From Rhodopseudomonas palustris (GTDB taxonomy: Bacteria; Pseudomonadota; Alphaproteobacteria; Rhizobiales; Xanthobacteraceae): DNA of 64,000 nt. The stretch spans positions 4,874,501 through 4,938,500 of the forward strand of contig NZ_CP140155.1 in the NCBI RefSeq assembly GCF_034479375.1, read 5' to 3'. Shown in pieces: positions 25,748 to 34,817 of this stretch (its first letter is position 1; each line of letters begins with the position of its first letter). A program made the position numbers and the translations under genes. Under the pieces are notes generated by a model, which was given only the letters and a program-made list of their open reading frames with translations, was not told the DNA's origin and searched no databases.

Positions 25748-25951
25748 TCACGAAAACGCGTTGCCGCTTCTCACGCCGAGCTTCTTGAACACGATCGCCG
25801 CCGGGCAGAAGCCGGTGAACGATGCCTGGATCATGTTCACGCCCGCGAACGCCGTCAGCAAAAACCAATACGGGCTGACCAGCCAGCCGAGCGTGAGGCT
25901 GGCGAGCACCACGAAGCCTGCGAAGGCGAGTACGGTCTGATCGATATTCAT
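25748..25951 (-). CDS. DUF2892 family inner membrane protein
   Basis: The 67-residue protein (MNIDQTVLAFAGFVVLASLT, then LGWLVSPYWFLLTAFAGVNM and FTGFCPAAIVFKKLGV) is a typical DUF2892 two-helix protein with the conserved FTGFCP motif. These proteins often accompany rhodanese and sulfur-oxidation genes and BigR-type regulators. GGGAGA precedes ATG 25951. It is divergent from the BigR-like gene across a 109-base operator region. Confidence 0.88.
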   Translation of the reverse strand: MNIDQTVLAFAGFVVLASLTLGWLVSPYWFLLTAFAGVNMIQASFTGFCPAAIVFKKLGVRSGNAFS

Positions 25952-26024
25952 TGCAATCTCCCTCTGGCTGGAGCGTCGATTCGAGGGCTTGCCGGCCTCG
26001 ACATCGTCCGTCCTGAAAACGTGG

Positions 26025-26055
26025 TTGACGTTATATTCGAATAATCGTATATACG
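26025..26055 (+). promoter_or_regulatory. bigR-like promoter with overlapping palindromic operators
   Basis: TTGACG (26025-26030) and TATATA (26048-26053) with a 17-base spacer form a good sigma-70 promoter. TATTCGAATA (26034-26043) lies in the spacer and CGTATATACG (26046-26055) covers the -10; both are perfect palindromes. A bound repressor would block transcription of the regulator-pump operon and probably of the divergent DUF2892 gene. Confidence 0.7.
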
Positions 26056-26060
26056 CAACC

Positions 26061-26402
26061 ATGAAAATACAGGTCGACCTCATGGAAGCCGCCGCCGACC
26101 AGGCCAGCGAATTGTTGAAGGCGCTGGCGAACCGGCATCGGCTGCTGATCGTCTGCCAGCTGATCGGCGGCGAGCGCTCGGTCGGCGACCTTGCGGGCGT
26201 CCTCGGCCTGCGGGATTCGACCGTGTCGCAGCACCTGGCGCTGCTGCGCAAGGACGGGCTGGTGGCGTCACGGCGCGATGCCCAGACGATCTTCTATTCG
26301 ATCGCGAGCGAACCGGCTCGCGAGCTCCTGACCACGCTGTACCGGCTGTATTGCCCGGCGCCGCCCGTCCGGAAGACGGCAAGCAAACCCGCAAAGGCAT
26401 GA
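26061..26402 (+). CDS. ArsR-family regulator, BigR/SqrR persulfide-sensor type
   Basis: The 113-residue winged-helix repressor contains ALANRHRLLIVCQLIGGERS, the recognition helix DSTVSQHLALLRKDGLV and the wing RRDAQTIFYSI. Cys32 (in LIVCQL) and Cys98 (in YRLYCP) occupy the places of the two cysteines that form a polysulfide bridge in BigR and SqrR. No ArsR-type metal-site CxC is present. It heads an operon with an RND efflux pump. By family knowledge it would release DNA when reactive sulfur oxidises the cysteines. Confidence 0.85.
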   Translation: MKIQVDLMEAAADQASELLKALANRHRLLIVCQLIGGERSVGDLAGVLGLRDSTVSQHLALLRKDGLVASRRDAQTIFYSIASEPARELLTTLYRLYCPAPPVRKTASKPAKA

Positions 26403-26403
26403 C

Positions 26404-27399
26404 ATGCGCATTCCCGGATTGATCACGAGCGGCGCCCTCGCCGCGATCCTGCTCGGCGCGGCCGTCGCGCACGCCGCGACGCTGACGGTGGCGGTGCAGA
26501 AGGTGTCGGACGAGAAGGCGGTGTTCGCAACCGTCGAGAGCACCAGCGTGGTGCCGGCGCGCAGCCGGATCGGCGGTACCGTGATCGCCCTGAAAGTGCG
26601 CGAGGGCGACAGCGTCACCCGCGGCCAGGAAATTGCGACGATCGGCGACGACAAGCTGACGCTGCAGATGAATTCGCTCGACGCGCAGATGCAGGCGCTG
26701 CAGGCGCAGGCGGCTCAGGCGCAGCTCGATTTCGACCGCACCAGCGGGCTGGTCGAGCGCGGCACGCTGCCGCGGACCAAGCTCGACGAGGCGCGCACCG
26801 CGCTCAACGTCGCCGAGAACAATCTGCGCGCCAAGACTGCCGAGCGCGCGGTGGTGCAGCAGCAGTTCAAGGAAGGCCAGGTCTTGGCGCCCGACGACGG
26901 CCGCGTGCTGAAGAAGATGATTACGGTCGGCTCGGTGGTGCTGCAGGGCGACACCATCGTCACGGTGGCGCAGCAGCACTACAAGCTGCGGCTGCGGGTG
27001 CCGGAGCGGCACGCGCGATTCCTCAAGGCCGGCGACAGGGTGCGGGTCGACGGCGCCGAGTTCGGCGACCACACCGCGAAATTCGGCACCATCGATCTGG
27101 TCTATCCGCTGATCGAGGACGGCCGCGTCGTCGCCGATGCGACGGTCGAGGGGCTCGGCCAGTATTTCGTCGGCGACCGGCTGCGGGTGTGGATCTCCGG
27201 CGGCGATCGCCCGGCCGTCGTCATTCCGTCGCGCTACATCAAGACCGACTTCGGCATCGACTACGTCCAGCTCGGCGAGCCGGGCAAGACCGTCGCGGTG
27301 CCGGTGCAGCGCGGCCGCGATCATCCCACGCCGGACATGCCGGATGGCCTCGAGATCCTCTCGGGCCTGCGCAATGGTGACAGGTTGGTGCAGCCGTGA
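26404..27399 (+). CDS. RND efflux periplasmic adaptor subunit
   Basis: The 331-residue membrane-fusion protein has a signal peptide (cleavage near AHA|ATL). A lipoyl half-motif follows (GGTVIALKVREGDSVTRGQE), then a coiled-coil hairpin of about residues 80-150 and the second lipoyl half (ILAPDDGRV-like, LAPDDGRVLKKMITVGSVV). It starts one base after the regulator stop and overlaps the permease start by four bases, so all three are translated together. Confidence 0.9.
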   Translation: MRIPGLITSGALAAILLGAAVAHAATLTVAVQKVSDEKAVFATVESTSVVPARSRIGGTVIALKVREGDSVTRGQEIATIGDDKLTLQMNSLDAQMQALQAQAAQAQLDFDRTSGLVERGTLPRTKLDEARTALNVAENNLRAKTAERAVVQQQFKEGQVLAPDDGRVLKKMITVGSVVLQGDTIVTVAQQHYKLRLRVPERHARFLKAGDRVRVDGAEFGDHTAKFGTIDLVYPLIEDGRVVADATVEGLGQYFVGDRLRVWISGGDRPAVVIPSRYIKTDFGIDYVQLGEPGKTVAVPVQRGRDHPTPDMPDGLEILSGLRNGDRLVQP

Positions 27400-30300
27400 A
27401 TCTCGGAATCTCAGGCCGTCTGACCAAGGCCACCATCCAGTCACCGCTGACGCCGCTGTTCCTGCTGGCCTCGCTCGTCGTCGGGCTGTTCGCGCTGGTC
27501 GCGATCCCGCGCGAGGAGGAGCCGCAGATCAGCGTGCCGATGGTCGACATCCGCATCAATGCCGACGGCCTGCACGGCCCCGACGCGGTCGAACTGGTGA
27601 CCAAGCCGCTGGAGGCCATCGTCAAGGGCATCGACGGCGTCGAACACGTCTACAGCCAGACCGAGGACGATCGCGTCATCGTCACCGCGCGCTTCCTGGT
27701 CGGCACCAAGGCCGAGGATGCGATCCTGCGCGTCCACGAGAAGATCCGCGCCAATCTCGACCGGATTCCGGTCGGCATTCCCGAGCCGCTGATCGTCGGC
27801 CGCGGCATCAACGACGTCGCCATCACGGTGCTGACGCTGTCGCCGAAGCCGGAGGCGGCCAGCCGCTGGACCGACAAGGACCTCTACGAAGTCGCCGACA
27901 AGCTGCGCGCCGAACTGATGAAGGTCGAGAATATCGGCCTGACCTACATCTCGGGCGGCGGCGCGCAGCAGATCCGGGTCGAGCCCGATCCGGAGAAGCT
28001 GTCGCTGTACGGCGTGACGCTGCAGCAGCTCGTCGCCAAGGTGAAGGACGCCAACCGCTCGTTCCTCGCCGGCTCGGCGCGCGACGGCGGCGAGATGCGC
28101 AGCGTCTCGGCCGGGCAGACGCTGATGGGAATTCCCGATATCGGCCTGCTGCTGATCGCCACCCGCGACAACCGCCCGGTCTACGTCAAGGACGTCGCCT
28201 CGGTGATCGTCGGACCGAATGCCGCCGAGCACCGGGTGTGGAACGATGCGCGCCGCGACGACGGCACATGGGACCGCGTGCCCGCGGTCAGCGTCGCGCT
28301 CGCCAAGCGCGCCGGCGCCAACGCCGTGGTGGCGTCGCACGACATCAAGGCGCGGCTCGCCGCGCTCGAGGGCACGCTGATCCCGAACGACGTCGCCGTC
28401 ACCGTGACGCGCGACTACGGCGAGACCGCCAACGAAAAGGCCAACGAGCTGCTGCTGCATCTCGGCATCGCCACGATCTCGATCGTGGTGCTGATCGCGA
28501 TCGCGATCGGCTGGCGCGAGGCGGTGGTGACCGCGGTGGTGATCCCGACCACGATTCTGCTGACCCTCTTCGCCGCTAATCTGATGGGCTACACCATCAA
28601 CCGCGTCAGCCTGTTCGCGCTGATCTTCTCCATCGGCATCCTGGTCGACGACGCCATCGTGGTGGTCGAGAACATCGCCCGGCACTGGGGGATGAAGGAC
28701 GGCCGGCCTCGGCTGCAGGCCACTATCGAGGCGGTGGCCGAGGTCGGCAATCCCACCGTGATCGCGACCCTCACCGTGGTTGCGGCTCTGCTGCCGATGC
28801 TGTTCGTGTCCGGGCTGATGGGCCCCTATATGGCGCCGATCCCGGCCAACGCCTCGGCGGCGATGCTGTTCTCGTTCTTCGTCGCGATGGTGGTGGCGCC
28901 GTGGCTGATGCTGAAGCTCGCACCGCGCGAGGGCGCCGCGGTCGCCGCGCATGATGCGCACGACGAGGGCCGGCTCGGCCGGCTGTATCGCCGCATGGCC
29001 TCACCGATCGTCGCCAGCAAGCGCGCGTCGTGGATCTTCCTGCTCGGCGTCGGCGTCGCCACGCTGGCCTCGATGGTGCTGTTCTACACCAAGTCGGTGA
29101 CGGTGAAGCTGCTGCCGTTCGACAACAAGAGCGAGATCGCGGTGGTGCTCGACCTGCCGGAAGGCGCGACGGTGGAAGACACCGAACGGACGCTGTTCGC
29201 CGCTGCCGACATCGCGCGCGGCCTGCCGGAAATCACCTCGGTGCAGAGCTACGCCGGCACGCCGGCGCCGTTCAATTTCAACGGCCTGGTGCGCCAGTAT
29301 TACTTGCGCGAACGCCCCGAACTCGGCGAATTGCAGGTCAACCTCGCCGAGCGCGGCGATCGTTCGCGCGCCAGCCACGCCATCGCGCTCGATCTGCGCG
29401 AGCGGCTGAAGGCATTGTCGGTTCCGGCCGGCACCAGCCTCAAGGTCGTCGAAGTGCCGCCCGGCCCGCCGGTGATGGCGACGCTGCTCGCCGAGATCTA
29501 CGGCCCCGACGCCGCGACGCGGCGCGCCGTCACCGCGGAAGTGAAGAAGATCTTCAAGGACGTGCTGTTCATCGTCGATATCGATGATTCGATCGGCCAG
29601 CCGCGCCCGCGGCTGCGGCTGTCGATCGATCAGGATCGGCTGGAGTTCTTCGGCGTCGAGCAGAAGGACGTCTACGACACCATTGCCACGCTGTTCGGCG
29701 GCACCTCGATCGGCTACTCGCATCGCGGCGAGGACCGCAACCCGATCGCCATCCATGTCGCCCTGCCGAAGCGCGATCTGGTTTGGAACGAGGCGCTGGC
29801 GTCGACGCCGGTGCCGGCCAACACGCTGCCCGGCGCCAAGACCGTGGTCGAACTCGGCCAGTTGGTGAAGGCCACCCGCGAAGTCGGCTCGCCGCTGATC
29901 TTCCGCCGCGACGGCCGCTTCGCCGACATGGTGATGGCCGAACTCGCCGGAAAATTCGAGGCGCCGCTGTACGGCATTCTCGAAGTCGACAAGCGCATCG
30001 AGGCCCATGATTGGGGCAAGCTGCCGAAGCCGGCGATCAGCCTGCACGGCCAGCCGTCCGACGAATCCCGTCCGACGCTGCTGTGGGACGGCGAATGGGA
30101 GATCACCTGGGTGACGTTCCGCGACATGGGCGCGGCGTTCGGCGCGGCGATCGTCGGCATCTACGTGCTGGTGGTGGCGCAGTTCAAGAGCTTCAAGCTG
30201 CCGCTGGTGATCCTGACGCCGATCCCGCTGACGCTGATCGGCATCCTGATCGGCCACTGGCTGCTCGGCGCGCCGTTCACCGCCACCTCGATGATCGGCT

Positions 30301-30626
30301 TCATCGCGCTCGCCGGCATCATCGTGCGCAACTCGATCCTGCTGGTCGATTTCATCCGCCATTCCGGCGGCGAGGGCAAAACCTTGCGAGAGGTGGTGCT
30401 GCAGGCCGGCGCGGTGCGGTTCAAGCCGATCCTGCTCACCGCTCTGGCGGCGATGATCGGGGCGGCGACGATCCTGCTCGATCCGATCTTCCAGGGGCTG
30501 GCGATCTCGCTGCTGTTCGGGCTGGCGTCGTCGACGCTGCTGACGGTGCTGGTGATCCCGGCGATCTACATCGTGCTGCGCGACAAATCGCCGACGCCGC
30601 CCGCCGTTCCGGTGGCAAAGGGATAG
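27396..30626 (+). CDS. RND efflux permease (HAE/AcrB-like)
   Basis: The 1076-residue inner-membrane pump has twelve predicted helices and two large periplasmic loops. The TM4 segment SIGILVDDAIVVVENIARHW carries the proton-relay Asp pair. The N-terminal PREEEPQISVPMVDI is typical of a branch of AcrB-like pumps found in proteobacterial sulfur and stress operons. The start is GTG, overlapping the adaptor stop. The substrate is unknown. It lacks the metal-type (HME) TM4 signature of the two other pumps in this window. No outer-membrane channel gene is nearby. Confidence 0.92.
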   Translation: MNLGISGRLTKATIQSPLTPLFLLASLVVGLFALVAIPREEEPQISVPMVDIRINADGLHGPDAVELVTKPLEAIVKGIDGVEHVYSQTEDDRVIVTARFLVGTKAEDAILRVHEKIRANLDRIPVGIPEPLIVGRGINDVAITVLTLSPKPEAASRWTDKDLYEVADKLRAELMKVENIGLTYISGGGAQQIRVEPDPEKLSLYGVTLQQLVAKVKDANRSFLAGSARDGGEMRSVSAGQTLMGIPDIGLLLIATRDNRPVYVKDVASVIVGPNAAEHRVWNDARRDDGTWDRVPAVSVALAKRAGANAVVASHDIKARLAALEGTLIPNDVAVTVTRDYGETANEKANELLLHLGIATISIVVLIAIAIGWREAVVTAVVIPTTILLTLFAANLMGYTINRVSLFALIFSIGILVDDAIVVVENIARHWGMKDGRPRLQATIEAVAEVGNPTVIATLTVVAALLPMLFVSGLMGPYMAPIPANASAAMLFSFFVAMVVAPWLMLKLAPREGAAVAAHDAHDEGRLGRLYRRMASPIVASKRASWIFLLGVGVATLASMVLFYTKSVTVKLLPFDNKSEIAVVLDLPEGATVEDTERTLFAAADIARGLPEITSVQSYAGTPAPFNFNGLVRQYYLRERPELGELQVNLAERGDRSRASHAIALDLRERLKALSVPAGTSLKVVEVPPGPPVMATLLAEIYGPDAATRRAVTAEVKKIFKDVLFIVDIDDSIGQPRPRLRLSIDQDRLEFFGVEQKDVYDTIATLFGGTSIGYSHRGEDRNPIAIHVALPKRDLVWNEALASTPVPANTLPGAKTVVELGQLVKATREVGSPLIFRRDGRFADMVMAELAGKFEAPLYGILEVDKRIEAHDWGKLPKPAISLHGQPSDESRPTLLWDGEWEITWVTFRDMGAAFGAAIVGIYVLVVAQFKSFKLPLVILTPIPLTLIGILIGHWLLGAPFTATSMIGFIALAGIIVRNSILLVDFIRHSGGEGKTLREVVLQAGAVRFKPILLTALAAMIGAATILLDPIFQGLAISLLFGLASSTLLTVLVIPAIYIVLRDKSPTPPAVPVAKG

Positions 30627-30687
30627 CATCGACGGCCGATCCGGGGCAGAAAGGTCCAATCCTCCAAGATGGATTGGAACCCTGACG

Positions 30688-31341
30688 ATGATCACCCGAC
30701 GATCGGCGCTGATGACGGCCCTGTCGCTCGCGCCGGCGCTGGCCGCGTCGAAGGCGTGGGCGGCGCCGGCCGCGCCGGCGTCGGACGACAACGTGCTGTC
30801 GACCGAGGCGGTGCTGCGCGACCCGGACATTCCGGTCGCCGGCAATCCCGACGGTGATATCACCATCGTCGAGTGGTCGGACTATCGCTGCCCTTATTGC
30901 AAGAAGGTCGCCCCCGATCTCAGGCAGGTCGTGAAGGACGACGGCAAGGTTCGTCTGGTGCTGAAGGACTGGCCGATCTTCGGCGGCATCTCGGTCGATG
31001 CGGCCAAGATGGTGCTGGCGTCGAAATATCAGGGCAAGTTCTTCGAGGCGCACGACGCGCTGATCGGCAGCACGGCCAAGCTCACGGCCTCCGGCATCAC
31101 CGACTTGCTCGGCGCCGGCGGCGTCGACGTCGCGCGCGCGACAAAGGATCTCGAAACCAACGGCGCCGCGATCGAGGCGATTCTGGCACGGAACGATGCG
31201 CAGGCGAAGGCGTTCGGCTTCCAGGGCACGCCCGCCTTCATCGTCGGCCGCTTCCGGGTGCCGGGTGTGCTCGACGTCGCGATGTTCAAGCAAGCGATCA
31301 AGGACGCCCGCGAGGCGGCGAAGAAGACCGACAAGAAGTAA
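30688..31341 (+). CDS. DsbA-family thiol:disulfide oxidoreductase
   Basis: The 217-residue exported protein has a Tat-like RR signal (MITRRSALMTALSLAPALAA). The thioredoxin fold carries the active site CPYC (Cys68-Cys71) in DYRCPYCKK and the cis-Pro loop GTPAFIVG. The helical insertion is typical of the Com1/BdbD-like branch. It follows the RND permease by 61 bases and may be part of that operon, where it could repair or form disulfides under sulfur stress (inference). Confidence 0.88.
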   Translation: MITRRSALMTALSLAPALAASKAWAAPAAPASDDNVLSTEAVLRDPDIPVAGNPDGDITIVEWSDYRCPYCKKVAPDLRQVVKDDGKVRLVLKDWPIFGGISVDAAKMVLASKYQGKFFEAHDALIGSTAKLTASGITDLLGAGGVDVARATKDLETNGAAIEAILARNDAQAKAFGFQGTPAFIVGRFRVPGVLDVAMFKQAIKDAREAAKKTDKK

Positions 31342-31403
31342 CAGTTCCGGACACCGTCTCTCCTTGTCATTGCGAGCGTCCGGAGATCGGCAGCAGGCTC
31401 GGC

Positions 31404-31488
31404 CGTCATTGCGAGGAGCGAAGCGACGAAGCAATCAATGGGCTCAGTGCACGGCGCTCTGGATTGCTTCGCTTCGCTCGCAATGACG
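31404..31488. repeat. palindromic repeat (CATTGCGAGGAGCGAAGCGA family)
   Basis: Its outer arms are identical to those of 25488-25568, with a different loop. It follows the DsbA-like gene and probably contributes to transcript end formation. Confidence 0.75.
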
Positions 31489-31524
31489 GAGGGAGGTCGG
31501 ATTGCGGCCCCTCTCGCCGTCCGC

Positions 31525-31538
31525 TTGATCTGTATCAT
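31525..31538. promoter_or_regulatory. near-consensus FNR/FixK-type box
   Basis: TTGATCTGTATCAT differs from the FNR consensus only in the last base and lies 60 bases before the next start codon. It would put the secreted protein, reductase and cytochrome b5 genes under low-oxygen control if functional. Confidence 0.55.
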
Positions 31539-31597
31539 CTTCAACCGTTGGTGCTGCGCCTAGGCTGCGACGCCTCATCGACAGCAGGACGACGCTC

Positions 31598-31903
31598 ATG
31601 CTGTGCAGACTCATCGCTATCGGTCTCATCGTGCTTCTCGGCGGGACGGCTGTTCAGGCCGTTTCGGATGCAGCGCACGCAGCGCCATGGCGAGCCGACG
31701 AGGGCAATACGCGCGGCTGGATGCTGATGTCGCCGCAGGAGCGCATCGCACATCAGGCGCGGGTGCGCGGCTTCACCGATTACGATTCCTGCGAAGCCTA
31801 TCGCGCCGAGCATCACGCCCTGATGGTGCAGCGCGCGCGCGAGCGCGGCCTCGATCTGCCGGGCGGCCATTGGGATTTCTGCAGCCGCCTGAAGCGGAAT
31901 TGA
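31598..31903 (+). CDS. exported hypothetical protein
   Basis: The 101-residue product has a signal peptide (about residues 1-28, ending AAHA). The short mature region has YDSCEAYRAEHHALMVQRAR and GGHWDFCSRL, that is two Cys and a His cluster that could form a disulfide or bind metal. It ends four bases before the reductase gene, so they are co-transcribed. I do not recognise the family. Confidence 0.7.
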   Translation: MLCRLIAIGLIVLLGGTAVQAVSDAAHAAPWRADEGNTRGWMLMSPQERIAHQARVRGFTDYDSCEAYRAEHHALMVQRARERGLDLPGGHWDFCSRLKRN

Positions 31904-31907
31904 GCCG

Positions 31908-33173
31908 ATGGCATCCCCCGCAGCGGCGCTGCAACGCTGGTCGATCCCGCTGCTCGCCTCTGTGGTGCCGCTCGCCTTCGTGGTGTGGGCATTTCCCGCG
32001 GGACTGGCGCCGCTGCGCGCGGCCGGCATCGTCACCGGCTGGCTCGGCTGCGGGCTGCTGCTGGTGAGCCTGCTGCTGATGCTGCGCGAGCCGCGGCTCG
32101 CAGGCTGGCTCGGCGGGCTGGAGCGGATGTATCGCTGGCATCACGTCACCGGCGTCGCCGCCTATGTGTTGCTTCTGCTGCATCCGCTCGCGCTCGCCGC
32201 CGGCAATCTTTCCGCGTCGCCGCGCCTCGCCTGGCAGACGTTGTCGCCGGTCGCGGAGAGCTGGCAGGTGTGGTCGGGCTGGCTCGGCCTGCTGCTGCTG
32301 ATGCTCGGCCTCGCCACCACTTTCACCCCGAGCATCCGCTACGGCCTGTGGCGCTGGCTGCACGCGCTGCTCGGCATCGGTGTGGTGATCGGGCTGGTGC
32401 ATCTGATCCTGCTCGGCATCGACGAGCCGGTGCTACCGATCCTCGCCGCGGCGGCAGGAATCCTCGGTTGGCGGCTGCTGCGCGGCGATCTCGGCCTCGC
32501 AGCGCGGCCCTATGCGGTCGCGGCGGCGCGCAAGCTGACCCCGCATTCGGTCGAGATCGAATTGCGTCCGCTGGCCGATCCGGTGACCGTGACCGCCGGT
32601 CAGTTCGTCCTGATCGCGTTCGGCAATGGCCCGGTCTATCGCGGCTGCGGTGAATTCCATCCGTTCACCGTCAGTGCGATCGGCCGCGACGGCGCGCTGC
32701 GTCTCGCCGTCAAGGCGCTCGGCGATTGCACCCGGCGGATGCTGGCGATCGAGCCCGGCGTCGCGGCGCGGGTGATCGGCGGCTTCGGCGGCCTGCTCGG
32801 CGAAGCCGGGGCGGCGCCGCAATTGTGGATCGCGGGCGGCATCGGCGTCACGCCGTTCGTCGCTCTGCTCAATGACGGCCCGCTGCGCCAGCCGGTGCGG
32901 CTGCTGTATCTGTATCGCCGCGAAGACGATGCGACCTATCTGTCGGAGCTGCGCGCGATCGCGGCGTCGGATCCGCAGTTGACGCTGCAGACGGTCGCGA
33001 CCGGCGACGATCTGCCCGATCTCGACCGCCTGCTGCCCGCTGCCAGCGAGCTGTCAGGTGTGGAGTGCTATCTGTGTGGTCCGCCGGGGCTGGTTGTCGC
33101 GCTGCAGCAGGCGCTCGACGCGCGCGGCGTCGCCGCCCAGCACATCCACTTCGAAAACTTCGAGTTCAGATGA
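31908..33173 (+). CDS. ferric-reductase-like transmembrane flavoprotein
   Basis: The 421-residue protein has an N-terminal six-helix ferric-reductase-like domain with histidines in MYRWHHVTG, LLHPLAL, WLHALLG and VHLILLG, candidate haem ligands. A cytosolic ferredoxin-NADP-reductase-like module follows: FAD-binding region EFHPFTVSAI, a GGFGG segment, NAD-binding IAGGIGVTPFVALL and C-terminal CYLCGPPGL. It would pass electrons from NAD(P)H through FAD and haem across the membrane. Its stop overlaps the start of a cytochrome b5 gene, a likely electron partner. Confidence 0.85.
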   Translation: MASPAAALQRWSIPLLASVVPLAFVVWAFPAGLAPLRAAGIVTGWLGCGLLLVSLLLMLREPRLAGWLGGLERMYRWHHVTGVAAYVLLLLHPLALAAGNLSASPRLAWQTLSPVAESWQVWSGWLGLLLLMLGLATTFTPSIRYGLWRWLHALLGIGVVIGLVHLILLGIDEPVLPILAAAAGILGWRLLRGDLGLAARPYAVAAARKLTPHSVEIELRPLADPVTVTAGQFVLIAFGNGPVYRGCGEFHPFTVSAIGRDGALRLAVKALGDCTRRMLAIEPGVAARVIGGFGGLLGEAGAAPQLWIAGGIGVTPFVALLNDGPLRQPVRLLYLYRREDDATYLSELRAIAASDPQLTLQTVATGDDLPDLDRLLPAASELSGVECYLCGPPGLVVALQQALDARGVAAQHIHFENFEFR

Positions 33174-33541
33174 TGCGCAGATTGTATTTCGCCGCCACCG
33201 CGACCTTCTGGATCGCCGTCTTCGGCTTCTGGGCCGGCAGCGCGCTGACGCCGGGCGCCCGACAGCCGGCGGTCGCCGCCGAACGCGACATCGCGGCGGC
33301 CGAACTCGCCCGCCACGCCACCCCCGCCGATTGCTGGATGGCGATCCGCGGCAGCGTCTATGATCTCACCGGCTACCTGCCGGACCATCCGTCGCGGCCA
33401 TCGATCATCGAGCCGTGGTGCGGCAAGGAGGCGACCGACGCCTACAACACCAAGAGCAAGGGCCGCGCCCATTCGGGTGAAGCCGATGCGATGCTGCCGA
33501 AATACCGGATCGGCCGCTTCGTCACCGGCGGCGCGCAATAA
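33170..33541 (+). CDS. membrane-anchored cytochrome b5-like haem protein
   Basis: The 123-residue protein has one N-terminal helix (LYFAATATFWIAVFGFWAGS) then a periplasmic cytochrome b5 fold: CWMAIRGSVYDLTGYLPDHP, with the first axial His in the HPGG-like DHPSR, and GKEATDAYNTKSKGRAHSGE with the second axial His. The HPGG motif is altered to HPSR. ATG 33170 overlaps the reductase stop; ATG 33173 is equally possible. It probably accepts electrons from the upstream flavoprotein and donates to an unknown periplasmic acceptor. Confidence 0.85.
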   Translation: MMRRLYFAATATFWIAVFGFWAGSALTPGARQPAVAAERDIAAAELARHATPADCWMAIRGSVYDLTGYLPDHPSRPSIIEPWCGKEATDAYNTKSKGRAHSGEADAMLPKYRIGRFVTGGAQ

Positions 33542-33710
33542 GACTGGTTTGCAGTTGGCGCCAACGGCTCCGCCGGGCGGTTGCGTGACGGGCGGCGTCA
33601 GCATTCTGTCAGGCGATCAGGCCTAGAACCGGGCTGGTCGCAAGGGCTGCGGGAGCCTGCGCGCCGTCGGCCGTCAGGCCGGCCAAGCCAGCGAGATTCC
33701 AAGATAATCC

Positions 33711-34817
33711 ATGCGCCGTCATTCGCCCATCGCCATCGTTTGTCTCGCTGCGCTGTTCGCCTGCGGCGTCGCGCGCGCCAGCGATGAGTTGCCGATCTCG
33801 GCGGTGCAGGCCGAGCGCGTCGGCATCGAGACCCTGCCGCTGGAGCAGCAGCCGGTCGCCGTGGGCCTCAGCTTTCCCGGCAAGATCACCGTGCCGCCCG
33901 ATCGCACCCGGCTGATGAACGCGCCGTTCGGCGGCCGGATCGAGCGCCTGCTGGTGCGCACCGACAGCGCGGTCAAGGCCGGCGACGTGCTGGCCGAGCT
34001 GCAGAGCCCGGCGCTGGCGCATGCCCAGGCCGAATACCTCGTCGCCTACAACAAAGAGCGGCTGCTGAAGACCACGCTCGACCGCGAGGAGCAGCTCGCG
34101 CCCTACGGCGCGGTGCCGAAGAAGCAGGTCATCATCACCCAGAACGAATACGATCAGGCCCGCGCGACCGCCGCCGAGCGCCGCCAGGCGCTGTCGCATG
34201 TCGGCATGACCGAACCGCAGATCGAGAAGCTGACGTCGAGCCAGAAGCTCGATCCGAAGCTGACGCTGATTTCGCCGATCGACGGCGTGGTGCTGGAGAG
34301 CGCCACGATGCCGGGCCAGACCGTCGAGGCGCTGGCGCCGGTGTTCAGGCTGGCGCAGCTCTCGCCGCTGTGGGTCGAGATTCAGGTGCCGGCGCTGCGC
34401 GTCGAGGAATTCGCCGTCGGCGCCCGCGTCACCGTGCGCGGCCACGACTGCATCGGCCGCGTGGTGTCGATCGGCTCGAGCGTCGAGCCGACCTCGCAGA
34501 CCGTGATCGTCCGCGCCGAATTCGACGAGCCCGATCCGGATCTGCGCCCGGGCCAGATGGTCGAGGCGCAGATCGCGTCGTCGGTCAGCGGCAACAGCGA
34601 GTGGCGGGTGCGCACCGGCGCGATGGTGCGGCGGGGCAGCGACGCCTTCGTGTTCGTGCAGACCTCGGGCGGCTTCGTCGCCACCCCGGTAAAGATCCGC
34701 GAGGAGCTGCCGCAATTCGCCGTGGTCAGCGGCAGCTTCCGCGGCGACGAGCGGATCGCGGTCCGCGGCGTCGCAGCGCTCAAGGGCGCGTGGCAGGGAC
34801 TCGGCGGGGTCGAGTAG
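33711..34817 (+). CDS. heavy-metal-type RND efflux adaptor (CzcB/CusB-like)
   Basis: The 368-residue membrane-fusion protein has a signal peptide (ACGVARA|SDE). A beta-barrel/lipoyl domain follows with PFGGRIERLLVRTDSAVKAG, then a helical hairpin (residues about 110-165) and SPIDGVVLESATMPGQTVEA. The C-terminal domain resembles CzcB. It lacks the N-terminal metal-binding YHS-like repeat seen in the second adaptor at 49859. It ends directly before the permease ATG. Confidence 0.85.
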   Translation: MRRHSPIAIVCLAALFACGVARASDELPISAVQAERVGIETLPLEQQPVAVGLSFPGKITVPPDRTRLMNAPFGGRIERLLVRTDSAVKAGDVLAELQSPALAHAQAEYLVAYNKERLLKTTLDREEQLAPYGAVPKKQVIITQNEYDQARATAAERRQALSHVGMTEPQIEKLTSSQKLDPKLTLISPIDGVVLESATMPGQTVEALAPVFRLAQLSPLWVEIQVPALRVEEFAVGARVTVRGHDCIGRVVSIGSSVEPTSQTVIVRAEFDEPDPDLRPGQMVEAQIASSVSGNSEWRVRTGAMVRRGSDAFVFVQTSGGFVATPVKIREELPQFAVVSGSFRGDERIAVRGVAALKGAWQGLGGVE

